The notes: generated by a model not told the origin, from the letters alone. A DNA stretch of 64,000 nucleotides from Nocardioides sp. B-3 (GCF_024703895.1 NZ_CP087968.1:3348001-3412000), one strand, 5' to 3'. Numbered from the stretch's first letter, positions 19,656 to 29,336 are shown. Translations and numbers: made by a program.

Positions 19656-20668
19656 GTGGACTCCGCCCTCGAACGTGCGCTGGACATCGTGGCGCGTGGG
19701 TCGAGCCGTGGCCGCGAGCGTCGGGCCGCGATCCTCGATGCAGTACGCCGATGTGTGCCGTTCGACGCCTATGCGTGGATCATGACCGACCCGGAGACGG
19801 CAGTGGGCGCAGACCCGTTGGCCGAGGTGCCAGACCTGTCCCGGCTCCCGGAGCTGATCCGCAGCAAGTACCTCAGCACGCGCAACCACTGGCGGAGCAT
19901 GCCGGGACCGGTCGCGACCCGGGCCGGGTGCGACGAGGGCGAGGACGATCCCCGGGTCGCGGTGCTGTCGACGTACGGCGTCACGGACGTGGCCTCGCTC
20001 GTGCTCGGGGACCGGTACGGCCTCTGGTCCTTCATCGACCTGTGGCGGATCGGCGGATCCTTCGGCGAGCAGGAGGTGGCGACCCTGACGGCGAGCGCCC
20101 CGCGGCTCACGCGCATGGCCCGCGGGCTCGCGGCCGAGGGTTTCGTCGACGACGCCCGAACGGGGCCCGATGGCCCGGCGGTGCTGATCCTCCAGCCCTC
20201 GCTCGTCGTCCAGCGGGCAACGTCGGCGACCGAGGAGTTCCTCGCCAAGCTGCTGCCCCACGAGGGACCGCCGGTGCCGGCTGCGGCGTACAACGTGGCA
20301 GCGCAGCTGCTCGCACAGCCCACCGATGGCGACCCGCCGGCGCGATCGCGCGTCCACCCGGGGGCAGGGCTGCTGGCTCACCCTCGAGGCGGCGTGGTTC
20401 GGCGCCGAGATCGCCGTCACGATCTCGCGAACGACACCGGAGGACCGGATCGACCTCTTCGCCGGGAGCCACGGGTTCTCGCAGCAGGAGGGCCGCGTGC
20501 TCGACGAGCTGGCGGTGGGCCATGACACCCGCGAAGCCGCCCAGAGCCTCTCGATCGCCGAGTCGACCGTCCAGGGAGCACCTCAAGTCGATCTTCGCCA
20601 AGTCCGGTGTGCGCAGCCGCGCCGCGGTGGTTGCCCGGGCGGTGGGAACGCCCGTCAGGGGTTCGTGA
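19656..20668 (+). CDS. LuxR-type (helix-turn-helix) transcriptional regulator (frame changes near end)
   Basis: The N-terminal two thirds ([24 protein letters not shown] onwards, to about residue 220) look like a GAF/PAS-like sensor with no named ligand. The C-terminal end carries a LuxR-family [25 protein letters not shown], then IAESTVQ, then after another frame change [23 protein letters not shown]. Frame changes fall near 20340 and 20575. The GTG at 19656 is the start. Its target genes cannot be told; it is convergent with map, and its stop overlaps the map 3' end. Confidence 0.8.
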
Positions 20669-21502
20669 GGACCTCGGCACCGTCGGCGGTGACGAGGAGG
20701 GTGTGCTCGAACTGCGCGCTGCGCTTGAGGTCGCGCGTCACGACCGTCCAGTCGTCGTCCCACATCGTCCAGTCCGGCGTGCCGAGGTTGAGCATCGGCT
20801 CGATCGTGAAGGTCATCCCGACGCGGATCTCGTCGGCGTGGTGCTCGGAGTCGAAGTGCGGGATCACCGGGCCGGAGTGGAAGCTGGTGCCGATCCCGTG
20901 TCCGGTGAAGTCGCGCACGACGCCGTAGCCGAAGCGCGCGGCATAGGCCTCGATGACGCGCCCGATGATGTTGACCCGGCGCCCCGGCTTGACGGCCTTG
21001 ATCGCCCGCTCGAGCGACTCCTTGGTGCGCTCGACGAGCAGCCGCGACTCCTCGTCGACGTCGCCGGCCGGGAAGGTGGCGTTGGTGTCGCCGTGGACGC
21101 CGTGGATGAAGGCGGTGATGTCGATGTTGACGATGTCGCCGTCCCGGACGACGGTGCCGTCGGGGATGCCGTGGCAGATGACCTCGTTGACGCTGGAGCA
21201 CAGCGACTTGGGGAAGCCCTTGTAGCCGAGCGTCGAGGGGTAGGCGCCGTGGTCGCAGAGGAACTCGTGACCGATGCGGTCCAGCTCGTCGGTGGTGACG
21301 CCGGGTGCAACGGCGGCACCCACCAGCTCTCGCGCCTGCGCGGCCAGCCGGCCGGCGATCCGCATCTTCTCGATGGTCTCCGCGTCCTTGACCTCGGAAC
21401 CGGTGAAGGGCGTGGGGAGGGCTGGTCGACGTACTCCGGGCGCACGATGTGCGCGGGCACGGCTCGACGCGGGGAGATGACGGCGGGGGCTACTGGACTC
21501 AC
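20655..21502 (-). CDS. map: Type I methionine aminopeptidase (one frame change near N-terminus)
   Basis: This enzyme removes the initiator methionine from nascent proteins. All metal-ligand regions are present: [32 protein letters not shown] (two Asp ligands), [14 protein letters not shown] (His), [12 protein letters not shown] (Glu) and the last Glu in QFEHTLLV. The long actinobacterial N-terminal extension reads [19 protein letters not shown] and then switches frame near 21420 to join [11 protein letters not shown]. The GTG at 21502 is used. It is divergent from a small protein gene. The gene is essential in most bacteria, so the frame change is best seen as a sequence error. Confidence 0.93.
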
Positions 21503-21526
21503 GGAGGCGAGTGTAGTTTCTTGCTC

Positions 21527-21751
21527 ATGAGCGACAGTGAGTACTGGTTCTGCCTCACCCACCACACCGTTGAAGGTGTCGACGGTTGCCGCAACCAGGA
21601 CCGTCTCGGTCCCTATGCCTCCGCCGACGAAGCGGCTCGCGCCCTCGACAAGGTCGAGGAGCGCAACGAGGAGTGGGACAACGATCCCAAGTGGAACGAC
21701 GACGGTCCGGGGTCCGGCGACGGACTTGCCGACGGGACCCCGGACAACTGA
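21527..21751 (+). CDS. Small acidic protein next to map, SPOR-like
   Basis: This 74-residue acidic protein begins SDSEYWFCLTHHTVE and has DRLGPYASADEAARALDKVEERNEEWD, a Gly-Pro-Tyr and helix pattern reminiscent of SPOR-type repeats. The last 20 residues are rich in Asp and Gly. The frame is intact and the ATG at 21527 lies in the divergent region with map. I recognise the pattern from actinobacterial genomes but know of no function. Confidence 0.65.
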   Translation: MSDSEYWFCLTHHTVEGVDGCRNQDRLGPYASADEAARALDKVEERNEEWDNDPKWNDDGPGSGDGLADGTPDN

Positions 21752-21758
21752 CGTCGGG

Positions 21759-22411
21759 TTACTTCTTCGACTTCTTCTTGCTCTTCTTGGCCTTGGCCTT
21801 GGCCTTGGCCGACTTCGACGGCGCCTTGCTGGTGGCGAGCTTGCTCGCCTTCGTGGCCTGATCGAGCACGGCCCGGGTCGCCTTGGCGGCCTTGCGTGAG
21901 TTCTTCTCCATCGTCGCGGTGACGTCCGCGATCGCCTTGCGGACCTCGTCGGCCACGCGCTCGCGACCTCGCGGGCGACGCGCTCGGCGGTCTCCTGCGC
22001 GATCTTCTGGGCGGCCGGGGCCGAGTCGACGGCCTGCGTGCCGGCGGCGGTGGCGCGAGCGACGGGCGTACGGCGCGGCGTGCTCGCCGGGGGAGTGGCG
22101 GCGGCGATCTTGGCGGGAGCCTTGGCGGCCGGTGCCTTCTTCGCCGGGGCCTTCTTGGCGGCGGTCTTGGTGGCGGGAGTCTTCTTCGCGGCCGGTGCCT
22201 TCTTCGCCGGGGCCTTCTTGGCGGCGGTCTTGGTGGCGGGAGCCTTCTTCGCGGCCGGAGCCTTCTTGGCCGGGGCCTTCTTGGCCGGGGCCTTCTTGGC
22301 AGCCGCCGGGGTGGTGCTGCTCGTGGTCGCGGCCGAGGCTGAAGCCGGCGCGGCCGGTGCGGCCGGTGCGGCCGGCGTCGGCGTGGTGGGCGTGGTCGGG
22401 GTCTCGCTCAT
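21759..22411 (-). CDS. Histone H1-like Lys/Ala/Pro-rich DNA-binding protein (one frame change)
   Basis: The N-terminal 100 residues are Pro/Ala-rich and then consist of tandem units of the type AAKKAPAKKAPA, with the arm KTAAKKAPAKKAPAAKK repeated twice almost exactly. The middle has a helix (KIAQETAERVAREVA) and, after a frame change near 21957, VRKAIADVTATMEKNSRK. The tail is a second lysine-rich block ending KKSKKKSKK. This composition is that of actinobacterial H1-like or HupB-tail-like nucleoid proteins. Expected role is non-specific DNA compaction in the cytoplasm. The repeats are coding, not CRISPR. Confidence 0.75.
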
Positions 22412-22500
22412 TGGATGTGTCTCCTCATAGAGCCGTGAATGGCTGAAGCCCCGATCTTGCCGGGACGGTCAAGCCCTGTCACTCGTGTACGGTGCGCCGC

Positions 22501-22818
22501 GTGTCACACCCGCCGATGCCAGATCGATCCCCAGAGGCCCCGCAGGGACGACGAGACGATGCCTCGCCGTGGGCATTCGCGGGGATGATCGGCATCGCAT
22601 CCGTGTTCTTCCTGTTCGCCGCCACCCCCACGGTCATCCGGGCACCGTGGGGTGTCGTTGCGCTGCTGATGCTCGTCTGGGTGGTGGCGCTGGTTCAGGG
22701 ATGCCGCTGGTTCGTCCGCCGGCCGGTGGCCGTGCTGGTGCTGGCAGTCCTGCTCGCCATCGGCTGGTTCGCGGTCGTGATGGCCGGTGCCCGCTGGCTC
22801 GGCTGGACGTCCGCCTGA
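22501..22818 (+). CDS. Small membrane protein of unknown function
   Basis: This protein of about 105 residues has a hydrophilic N-terminus (PPMPDRSPEAPQGRRDD) and three hydrophobic segments: WAFAGMIGIASVFFLFA, VVALLMLVWVVALVQGC and AVLVLAVLLAIGWFAVVMA. No family is recognised. GTG at 22492 or 22501 could be the start; neither has a clear ribosome binding site. It is convergent with the sugar dehydrogenase gene. Confidence 0.6.
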   Translation: MSHPPMPDRSPEAPQGRRDDASPWAFAGMIGIASVFFLFAATPTVIRAPWGVVALLMLVWVVALVQGCRWFVRRPVAVLVLAVLLAIGWFAVVMAGARWLGWTSA

Positions 22819-22822
22819 TTGC

Positions 22823-23971
22823 TCAACGGGGCGAGACGCGCAGGACCCGGTCGTTGCTGCCGTTGCTCGTCGTGACCAGCAGGTCGCCGTTGGGCAACGA
22901 GGTCACCGACCGCAACCGGCCGTAGCGCCGCATGACCGCAGGCGCGGTGACGTCGACCAGCCCGAGTGACTCGTCGAACCGCATGAGCAGCAGGCGCTCG
23001 CCGGCGAGCGCGGCGACGGCCAGCGCTTCGCCGTACGCACCCCAGCGGGAGCCGGACGTCCACGCGGCACCGGACGTCGCGATGGTGGGGTCGCCCGAGC
23101 TCCAGATCGCGTGGGTCTGCTGGCCGGGCAGCGACTGGTCGGTCATCGGGACGCTCTCGTCGTAGCCGGGTCCGGGGTTCCAGCCGAAGTCGGCGCCGGG
23201 GGAGAGCGCGTTGACCTCGTCGTCGCGATAGGTCCCGTGCTCGACGCTGACGATGGCGCCGTCGGACGGGCGCTGCGCGAGGCCCTGCACGTTGCGGTGG
23301 CCGTAGGTGTAGATCAGGCGTTGGCGCGGGTCGGTCGTGTTGCCGAACGGGTTGGCCGGCATCACGGTCCCCGTCCGGCGGTGGACGCGCAGCACCTTGC
23401 CGCCGAGCGAGGTGAGGTTGCGCGGGTTTGCCGGGTCGGCGGCGTCGCCGGTGCCGACGAGGAGGGCCGGCGTGCGGGCATCGAGGAGCAACCGGCACCC
23501 ACCATGGCGACCGCTCGTGGTCGGCAGGCCGGTCACGATGTGTCGCACGAGCCGGGCCCGCCGCTCGCTGGGGGTCAGCTTCCACTTCGACACCCGGATG
23601 TCGTGACGGCCCTTGCTCTGCCACCCCCGGCAGGTCCAGAAGCGTCTCGTCTCCGCGAACTCCGGATCCACCGCGAGCGACATCAGGCCTGTCTCGCCGG
23701 AGACCCACACGTGGGCGCGGGGGAAGCGGACGGTGTGCCGCGTGCCGTCACGAACCACGCTGAGCCGGGCCCTGTCCCGCTCCGTGACCAGCAGCCCGCC
23801 GCCGCCGATGGGCTGGACGTCCCACGGGTTCTCCAGACCGGCGACCACGGTGCGCACCCGGAGCTCGACGGCTGCCACCGACGAGTCCTGTGCCGCGATC
23901 GGCGCGCCGGCCGCCAATGGCGACAGGCCGAGCAGGAAGGACAGCACGAGGACGACGCGACGTGAGGGCAT
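22823..23971 (-). CDS. Secreted PQQ-dependent sugar dehydrogenase (YliI/GDH-B family)
   Basis: This 382-residue beta-propeller of the soluble aldose sugar dehydrogenase family has an intact frame. A signal peptide [27 protein letters not shown] is clear. Family motifs are [82 protein letters not shown] and [22 protein letters not shown]. The enzymes oxidise aldoses outside the cell using PQQ and Ca2+. No PQQ synthesis genes are in view. It is convergent with a small membrane protein gene and follows panB on the same strand. Confidence 0.88.
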   Translation of the reverse strand: MPSRRVVLVLSFLLGLSPLAAGAPIAAQDSSVAAVELRVRTVVAGLENPWDVQPIGGGGLLVTERDRARLSVVRDGTRHTVRFPRAHVWVSGETGLMSLAVDPEFAETRRFWTCRGWQSKGRHDIRVSKWKLTPSERRARLVRHIVTGLPTTSGRHGGCRLLLDARTPALLVGTGDAADPANPRNLTSLGGKVLRVHRRTGTVMPANPFGNTTDPRQRLIYTYGHRNVQGLAQRPSDGAIVSVEHGTYRDDEVNALSPGADFGWNPGPGYDESVPMTDQSLPGQQTHAIWSSGDPTIATSGAAWTSGSRWGAYGEALAVAALAGERLLLMRFDESLGLVDVTAPAVMRRYGRLRSVTSLPNGDLLVTTSNGSNDRVLRVSPR

Positions 23972-24009
23972 GACCCCGACGCTACGCCGCCCTCGCGGTG
24001 GCCTTGGGG

Positions 24010-24878
24010 CTAGAAGGTGTGCTCCGCGCCCGGGAACGTGCCCGCCCGCACGTCGTCCGCATAGGCCCCGGCCGCGTCCAGGAGCACGGAGTGCACGTCG
24101 GCGTACTGCTTGACGAACTTGGCCATCCGGCCGGTGCGCAGACCGAAGGCGTCCTGCCACACCAGCACTCGGCCGTCGCAGCCGTTGCCGGCGCCGATGC
24201 CGATCGTGGGGATCGTGAGCTCCTTGGAGATCCGCTCGGCGACGTCGCCGGGCACCATCTCCATCACGACGGCGAACGCGCCCGCGTCCTGTACGGCGTG
24301 CGCGTCGGCGATGATCCGGTCGCTGCCCTCGCCGCGGCCCCGGACGCGGTAGCCGCCGAGGGTGTGCTCGGACTGCGGGGTGAAACCGATGTGCGCCATC
24401 ACGGGGATGCCGCCCCGGGACGCACTTGGCGATCACCGGTGCCATCTCGGCGCCGCCCTCGAGCTTGATGCAGTGCGCGCCGGCTTCCTTCATGAAGCGC
24501 ACGGCGGTGAGGTAGCCCTGCTCGGGCGAGGCCCGGTAGCTGCCGAAGGGCAGGTCGCCGACCACCATCGCGCGGGGTGACGCTGCGGGCCACCGCGCGG
24601 GTCAGAGGGAGGAGCTCGTCGACCGTCACCGGCAGGGAGGTCTCGTTGCCGTAGACGTTGTTGGAGGCGGAGTCGCCGACCGGGAGGAGCTCGATGCCGG
24701 CCTCGTCGAAGGTCTGCGCGGTGTACATGTCGTAGGCCGTCAGCATCGTGATCTTCTCGCCACGCTCCTTCATCTCCCTGAGGTGATGGGTGCGGATCTT
24801 CTTGATCGACGGGGGAGCGTCGGTCCCCGTGGTTGCGGGCTTGCTGCCGGCGCCGTACGGCGCGGTCTCTTCGGTCAT
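24010..24878 (-). CDS. panB: 3-methyl-2-oxobutanoate hydroxymethyltransferase (two frame changes)
   Basis: PanB makes ketopantoate from 2-oxoisovalerate with methylene-tetrahydrofolate, the first step of pantothenate and CoA synthesis. Motifs in order are [43 protein letters not shown], then in another frame [10 protein letters not shown] and [14 protein letters not shown], and in a third frame [37 protein letters not shown] and VWQDAFGL. Frame changes are near 24575 and 24410. The ATG at 24878 (MTEETAPYG) is the start. Catalytic and Mg-binding residues in VGDS and KLEGG are kept. Confidence 0.92.
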
Positions 24879-25004
24879 GGGTGATCTCCTCCAGACATCT
24901 CGCGGCTCCCGGTCGGAGTCCACGGACGTGATCAGGCTAGACCCGAGCGTGGGTCTGCGCCCTGTGGTGGTGCTCACGGTCCCGCCGCCCAGACCTCAGT
25001 GGCC

Positions 25005-25566
25005 TCAGCGGCTGGCGTACTGGGGATCGACGACGAACGCGAGATAGTCGGCCGGCGGCGCGTTCTCGGCGTAGTCATCTCCCTCGCTGACGGTGCCGAG
25101 GTTGCCCATGCTGATGTTGAGCCCGGTCGATTCGCCCTTCAGCAGTGAGGCCTCGACCAGGGACAACAATCTCGCCCTTGTCGCCCCTCACCCGCCGTTG
25201 CTCATCGTCGGTCTCCACGGTGTAGCCGTGGTCCGCGAGCACGGCCGCAGACGCCGCAAGCGAATCGGTCGTCGAGGCAGCCGGGTCGAGGATGCCGCCC
25301 GATGCGGCGTAGTCCCAGATGCCGAAGCCGCCCCGCTCGTAGTAGGTCGCCTGCATCCCGCCGAGTCGGCCACCGACGGCCTCCATGAGGTCGGGCAACA
25401 GACGTGCCGCCTCTGTGTCCATCTCGGCCTTGAAGGTCTCAGCCTCGCTCGGCACGTCAGGGGTGTTCCTGCCGCTGCAGGTTGCCGCCAGTGCGGCAAC
25501 GAGCCCGACGATCAGCATCCCGACGAGGCCGTTCAGCCCGGAGCGCGGCCCGGGTGTCCGAGTCAC
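25005..25566 (-). CDS. Lipoprotein B of tandem paralogous pair (one frame change)
   Basis: The N-terminus has a hydrophobic segment GLVGMLIVGLVAALAATC, where AATC is a lipobox. The mature part matches the neighbouring lipoprotein: EAETFKAEMDTEAARLLPDL, VGGRLGGMQATYYERGGFGIWDYAASGG. The frame changes near 25165 and the corrected end is LNISMGNLGTVSEGDDYAENAPPADYLAF to the stop at 25005. The GTG start overlaps the stop of the upstream paralogue (GTGA). It would be anchored on the outer face of the membrane. No family is recognised. The position after a secreted-hydrolase gene suggests an immunity or accessory role. Confidence 0.75.
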
Positions 25567-26072
25567 TTCAGCAGCTCCGTGGGGCCGGCGTTCTCGGCGA
25601 AGCCGTCCGACGAGGAGAGCCGGTCCTCCGAGCGGAATTCCACCTTCAGTGTCGAGACGGACTCGACGTCCGACTCGAGGGCGCGCAGGACGATGACCAT
25701 GATGCCGTCCTTGCGACCGGCGATGTCCGAGGTGACGCCGGGGCGCGTGATCTCCATCCCCTGCTCGCGCAGGACTGCCTCGACCTTGTCGAGCACCTCC
25801 TTGCCGGTGCCGGGAGGCCTGCTGGTGCCACCGGCGGCGGAGTACTCCCACTGGCCGGTGTTGCCGCCCTTCTCGTAGAACTTCGCGGTGTATCCGCCCC
25901 ACTCGCCGCCCACCTCTGTCTGGAGCTTCGGCAGCGTGTCGCGAACGAACGCATCCATCCGCGTCTTGAACACCTCGGCATCGCTGTCGCCGCCTCCCGG
26001 ATCGGTGGAGCTGCCGGAGGTGCACGCCGTGGCCAGCGCAGCGAGCAGGACACCGAGCAGGATCCGAGTCAT
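25563..26072 (-). CDS. Lipoprotein A of tandem paralogous pair
   Basis: This 169-residue lipoprotein has an intact frame: MTRILLGVLLAALATAC with lipobox LATAC, a Ser/Gly/Asp linker, then EVFKTRMDAFVRDTLPKL, VGGEWGGYTAKFYEKGGNTGQWEYSAAGG and a C-terminal strand-rich part ESVSTLKVEFRS. The shared pattern (MD-x-LPKL, VGG-GG-YE-GG-W-Y-A-GG) shows it is a paralogue of the next gene, so the pair arose by duplication. It starts 39 bases downstream of the hydrolase stop and is probably co-transcribed with it. Confidence 0.78.
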   Translation of the reverse strand: MTRILLGVLLAALATACTSGSSTDPGGGDSDAEVFKTRMDAFVRDTLPKLQTEVGGEWGGYTAKFYEKGGNTGQWEYSAAGGTSRPPGTGKEVLDKVEAVLREQGMEITRPGVTSDIAGRKDGIMVIVLRALESDVESVSTLKVEFRSEDRLSSSDGFAENAGPTELLK

Positions 26073-26110
26073 GCGCTTCACCTTAGGACGCGGTCTCGCG
26101 GCGCTCGGAG

Positions 26111-27969
26111 TCACGGCCAGAGGTCCTTGAAATCGTCCACCCGGTCGTCGACCCAGCCCTTGCCGTCGTTGTAGACATCCTTGGCTTCCTGCACCGTCGT
26201 GTCGATCTCCGTCTCGATCTGATATTTCACTTCGTCCTTGACCCAGTCCGTGGCCATGTCATTGGCGTCCCGGGTCCGCCCGCCCGTGAGGTTGGGCTGC
26301 TCGCCCTGCACGATGTCGGTGAGGTTGGCCGGGCTCTGGGACTCCGGCTCGAAGTAGGACGTGTGGTTGGTGACGCCCTGACCGATGTCGTCGGCATGGA
26401 ACTCCGCGCCCGGGTCGACGGAGAAGACGTTGGCGCCGAAGTCGGCCTGTGTCGGGTCCTTGCCCATCCCGACATCGCCGTCCCTGCCGAGCCATGACAC
26501 GAAGTCGTTGTCCGCGGCGCCGGCATAGACCTTGCCCTCGGGCATGTTGAGATCGCGCACGCTGTTGACGTCGTCCCCACCCGCTCCCGGGCTGCCGATC
26601 AGGGTCAGGGCGTCGGCGTCGAGCCCGTGGTCGTGCGCGGCGTGCGCGGCCGTGGTCGAGCCATAGCTGTGGCCGATGACCGTGAGGTTGGACTTGTTGT
26701 CGCCATTCTCGACGTCGATCGTGTCGGTGGCCCGCAGGCCGTCGACGAAGTCGGCCAGCAGCTTGCCACCGGCTTCGGCCTTGTCCTCGGTGATCACGCT
26801 GCCCATGTCGACGCCGTCGCCCGGCCAGTCAAGCGCGTTCTCGGGGTTCCAGCTCGGGGCGTCGTAGCCCATCCAAGCAATCGTGGCGGCTGATTCGCCG
26901 TTCCGGATTGCCTGCTGGTGGAGGGTGTAGGCGTCTCGGCCCTGCCCGGCGATGTTGGTGCCGTCGTTGGTGATGCCCGGAACGATGACGGCCGTGTTGT
27001 CGGCAGTGTCGGGGTCGCCGTAGCTGACGGCGACTGCTCCGTCGCCGCCGAAGGCACCGGGCTGGTAGACGAGGAGGTTGACGTCCGTCTCGGTGTCGGG
27101 TGGGTCGGCTGCCGCAGGGATGGCCGGGGAATCCCGGGCGGCCTTCGCCCGGTCGAGCAGCTTCTGCTCCTCCGTGCTCAGCTCCTCACCGGCATCCTGC
27201 TTCGCCTGCAGGTCGTCGAGGTCGCGCTCCAGCGAGGTGCGGTTGGCGTCGTCGCGATCACCGGTGGGGATGCCGTTGGTGTTGCCGATCAGGTCGGGGT
27301 CGGAGATCTTGAGCGCCTCGCGCTCGGCCCGCGTCAGGTCGTTCCACCAGAGGTTGATCGCCTCGGGGTCGCCGCCGAGCCGTGTCAGCTCGGCCCCGCA
27401 GGGCGGCGATGCCGGTGGTGTCGCGATCGGCGGCGTCCCGCCCCTCTGCCCTGCTGTCGACGGCCCGGAAGGCCGCCATCAACGTGTCCTCGGCCGACTC
27501 CACGTCGTCCCAGAGCCTCGTGATGGCCTCGATGAGCCGGTCGACCCGGCCCTGCAGGGCTTCGGCCTGTGCTTGCAGGCTCGCGAGGTCGTCGGCCGTG
27601 GACCGCCTCGATCTTCAGGGCGAGGGCGTCGATGTCGCCGTTGACTCGGGTACGGCGATCGGCGAGCCCGTCCCGCACGCCGGTGAGCGCCACGATCCGG
27701 TCGACGTATCTGTCGCAGGCGACAGCGACGCGGGCGAATGCGGCTCGTGCGCCGTCGGTGGCCCCGGCGACCCGGGTCATCGCGTGGGCGGCCGCCTCGG
27801 AGGCGTCACCTGTCCAGTCGGCCGGGGCGCCGTGGGCGGTCATCCACTCGGAGACGTCGGACAGGGTGGTGGCGGTCGAGCGGAGGGCCGTCGTGACGGT
27901 GGACGCATCGGCGGTGGCGTCCAGCTCGTCGACGGCGGAGACGTGCGCCGGCAGCATGATGGTTGTCAT
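26111..27969 (-). CDS. Alpha/beta-hydrolase (DUF1023 type) with N-terminal WXG helical domain (frame changes)
   Basis: About 620 residues in two parts. Residues 1-250 are helical and WXG100-like: ALRSTATTLSDVSEWM, then ADWTGDASEAAAHAM with a W-x-G turn, then long helices. The C-terminal part is a DUF1023 alpha/beta-hydrolase: YGDPDTADNTAVIVPGITNDGTN, ATIAWMGYDAPSW, and the nucleophile elbow VIGHSYGSTTAAHAA, whose Ser is catalytic; later segments GSPGAGG and FEPESQS follow. Frame changes lie near 27395 and 27598. The ATG at 27969 overlaps the preceding stop. WXG domains mark type VII secretion substrates in actinobacteria. Substrate is unknown; lipids are plausible. Confidence 0.8.
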
Positions 27970-28290
27970 CACGGGCCTGCCGTCGGGGAGGCATTGCGGT
28001 CGGTCCACATCAACAGCTGCTGGCTTCGTTCGAGGACGTCCGTGTCGGCCCGGCGGACCGGGAGCCCGGCCTCGCGCAGCGTCGCCGTGGTCGGTGGCAG
28101 TGGTCTGGAGGGTCTTGATCTCGCTCAGCCGGGTGTCGATGAACGCCCGGGCGGCGGTGGCGACGCGTGGACCGAGCAGGCTGGCGTCGATGTCGGCCGG
28201 GGACTTGCGCGAGCCGCGGATCGTCTCGCCGGCGTCCTCCCGGGCCCGGGCCGACCGGCTCAGCGCGGCGAGGTAGAGGTAGAGGCTCAT
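27969..28290 (-). CDS. Small helical protein upstream of WXG-hydrolase (one frame change)
   Basis: This protein of about 107 residues starts MSLYLYLAALSRSARARED and is helical throughout (ATAARAFIDTRLSEIKTLQTTA). After a frame change near 28080 it ends LERSQQLLMWTDRNASPTARP. It has no signal peptide. Its TGA overlaps the GTG/ATG start of the hydrolase gene, so the two are translationally coupled. It has no clear WXG motif, but its size and place are those of a small helper or partner of a type VII substrate. No family is recognised. Confidence 0.6.
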
Positions 28291-28297
28291 GGGGTGT

Positions 28298-28800
28298 TCA
28301 CGCGCCGACTCGCAGGTCGTCGTGGAGGTCAGCCGGGATGTGGAGCGGATCACTGGTGATGTTGATCGAGACGGTGTCCCCGGCTGCGCTGGCGATGAGC
28401 TCGAACGGTCCCGCGACTCCGCGCAGCCGCGGACTGCCGTCGGCCGCAGGGCGCGGCTCCCACCCGAGTCGCACGAGCAGGTTGCCCACGGCCCGCAGCA
28501 TCGGGATCGCAGCGTCGCCGAGGTCGGAGTAGCTGGCAGCGGTCACCCAGCGGCGTACCTCCGGATGGTTCTGGCTCCACCAGTAGTCCACCCGAGCCGA
28601 CGGCTCGTGCTCGACGCCCCGGCTCAGCGTCGCCAGCACCGTGTCCGCGTGTTGCTGGAGGGCACGGCACTGCGCGGGAGTCGCGCTCGGCTGGTCGAGG
28701 ATCGGCTCGACCGGGGGAGCAGCACGATGTTCACATCGGGGTGCCGCTCCCGCAGGGTCCGCATCATCGGATCAGCGGCGACGAGATCTTCGGGGTCCAT
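28298..28800 (-). CDS. Unknown protein at the head of the hydrolase/lipoprotein operon (one frame change)
   Basis: The deduced protein of about 167 residues starts MDPEDLVAADPMMRTLRERHP, changes frame in a run of C near 28705, and continues HADTVLATLSRGVEHEPSARVDYWWSQ, with a C-terminal strand-rich part ending LHIPADLHDDLRVGA. There are no membrane segments or signal peptide. It lies 8 bases before the next gene and appears to open the operon that ends with the two lipoproteins. I do not recognise the family; a cytoplasmic chaperone for the secreted hydrolase is one guess. Confidence 0.6.
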
Positions 28801-28863
28801 GGGGAGAGAGTCACCGTTTGTGGGGGCCGCGAAACCTGCCGTCCTCCGCCTGTGGACAATCGG

Positions 28864-29214
28864 CTAGAGCCGGGCCCGCCAACCGTCGTACTCGCCACCG
28901 CGGCCCTGTGCCAGCGCGCTGAAGTCCCGACGGGCGTGCTTGACCGCGAGGGCGGACACCTGCACCGAGTCCTTCGTCAGCTGCAGGGTCCAGCCCGAGC
29001 CGTCCGGCGCCGCGAGGACGTCGACCTGCCACTCCGACTCGAGCTCGGCTCCGACTGCGCGCGTGGTCGCCTCGTCGGGGAAGAACAGGAAGTGCGTCCA
29101 GCGCCGCGGCGTCACCAGATGTATCTGCTCGGACATCTGCGTCAGCTGCGCGTCGTCTCCTGCGTGCCCGGTGTCGATGCGACGCTGCTGCGGGCGCGGA
29201 CGTTCGATCGGCAT
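28864..29214 (-). CDS. RraB-like (ribonuclease E inhibitor domain) protein
   Basis: This 116-residue protein shows LVTPRRWTHFLFFPDEATTRAV, a strand and helix start typical of the RraB fold, then a strand block WQVDVLAAPDGSGWTLQLT, and ends FSALAQGRGGEYDGW. RraB proteins bind RNase E in Escherichia coli and change its RNA targets; whether actinobacterial members do so is not established. The frame is intact. The ATG at 29214 may be preceded by a shorter true start at the Met near residue 27 (MSEQIHLVTP). Confidence 0.7.
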   Translation of the reverse strand: MPIERPRPQQRRIDTGHAGDDAQLTQMSEQIHLVTPRRWTHFLFFPDEATTRAVGAELESEWQVDVLAAPDGSGWTLQLTKDSVQVSALAVKHARRDFSALAQGRGGEYDGWRARL

Positions 29215-29296
29215 GCTTCGAGCGTACGGCGAAGCGAGCCCGTGGAAAGTCGCGCCAACCTCCTGCCCTGACCGACCGCGTCGCCGGACCCGGGGT

Positions 29297-29336
29297 CAAC
29301 CTGCGCCGACTCGGTGTGCAACTTGCGCCGACTCGG
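29297..29336. repeat. Two direct repeats CAAC(C/T)TGCGCCGACTCGG upstream of nadE
   Basis: CAACCTGCGCCGACTCGG at 29297-29314 and CAACTTGCGCCGACTCGG at 29319-29336 differ by one base and are 22 bases apart, two turns of the helix. They lie 34 bases before the nadE GTG. The sequence TGCGCCGACTCGG also has weak dyad character. A regulator-binding pair or a mobile repeat are both possible. Confidence 0.6.

Noticed and set aside
22100..22310. Short repeats that could suggest a CRISPR array.
   Set aside because: The repeats are in-frame coding units of the H1-like protein with no unique spacers.
22038..22430. A plus-strand, Ala/Gly/Phe-rich repetitive frame, resembling a membrane protein.
   Set aside because: It is the reverse reading of the lysine-rich H1-like repeats, so its hydrophobic repeats are an artefact.
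25005..28800. Classic ESX gene cluster.
   Set aside because: No EccC-type ATPase, EccD or mycosin is present, so only a substrate-type locus is proposed.
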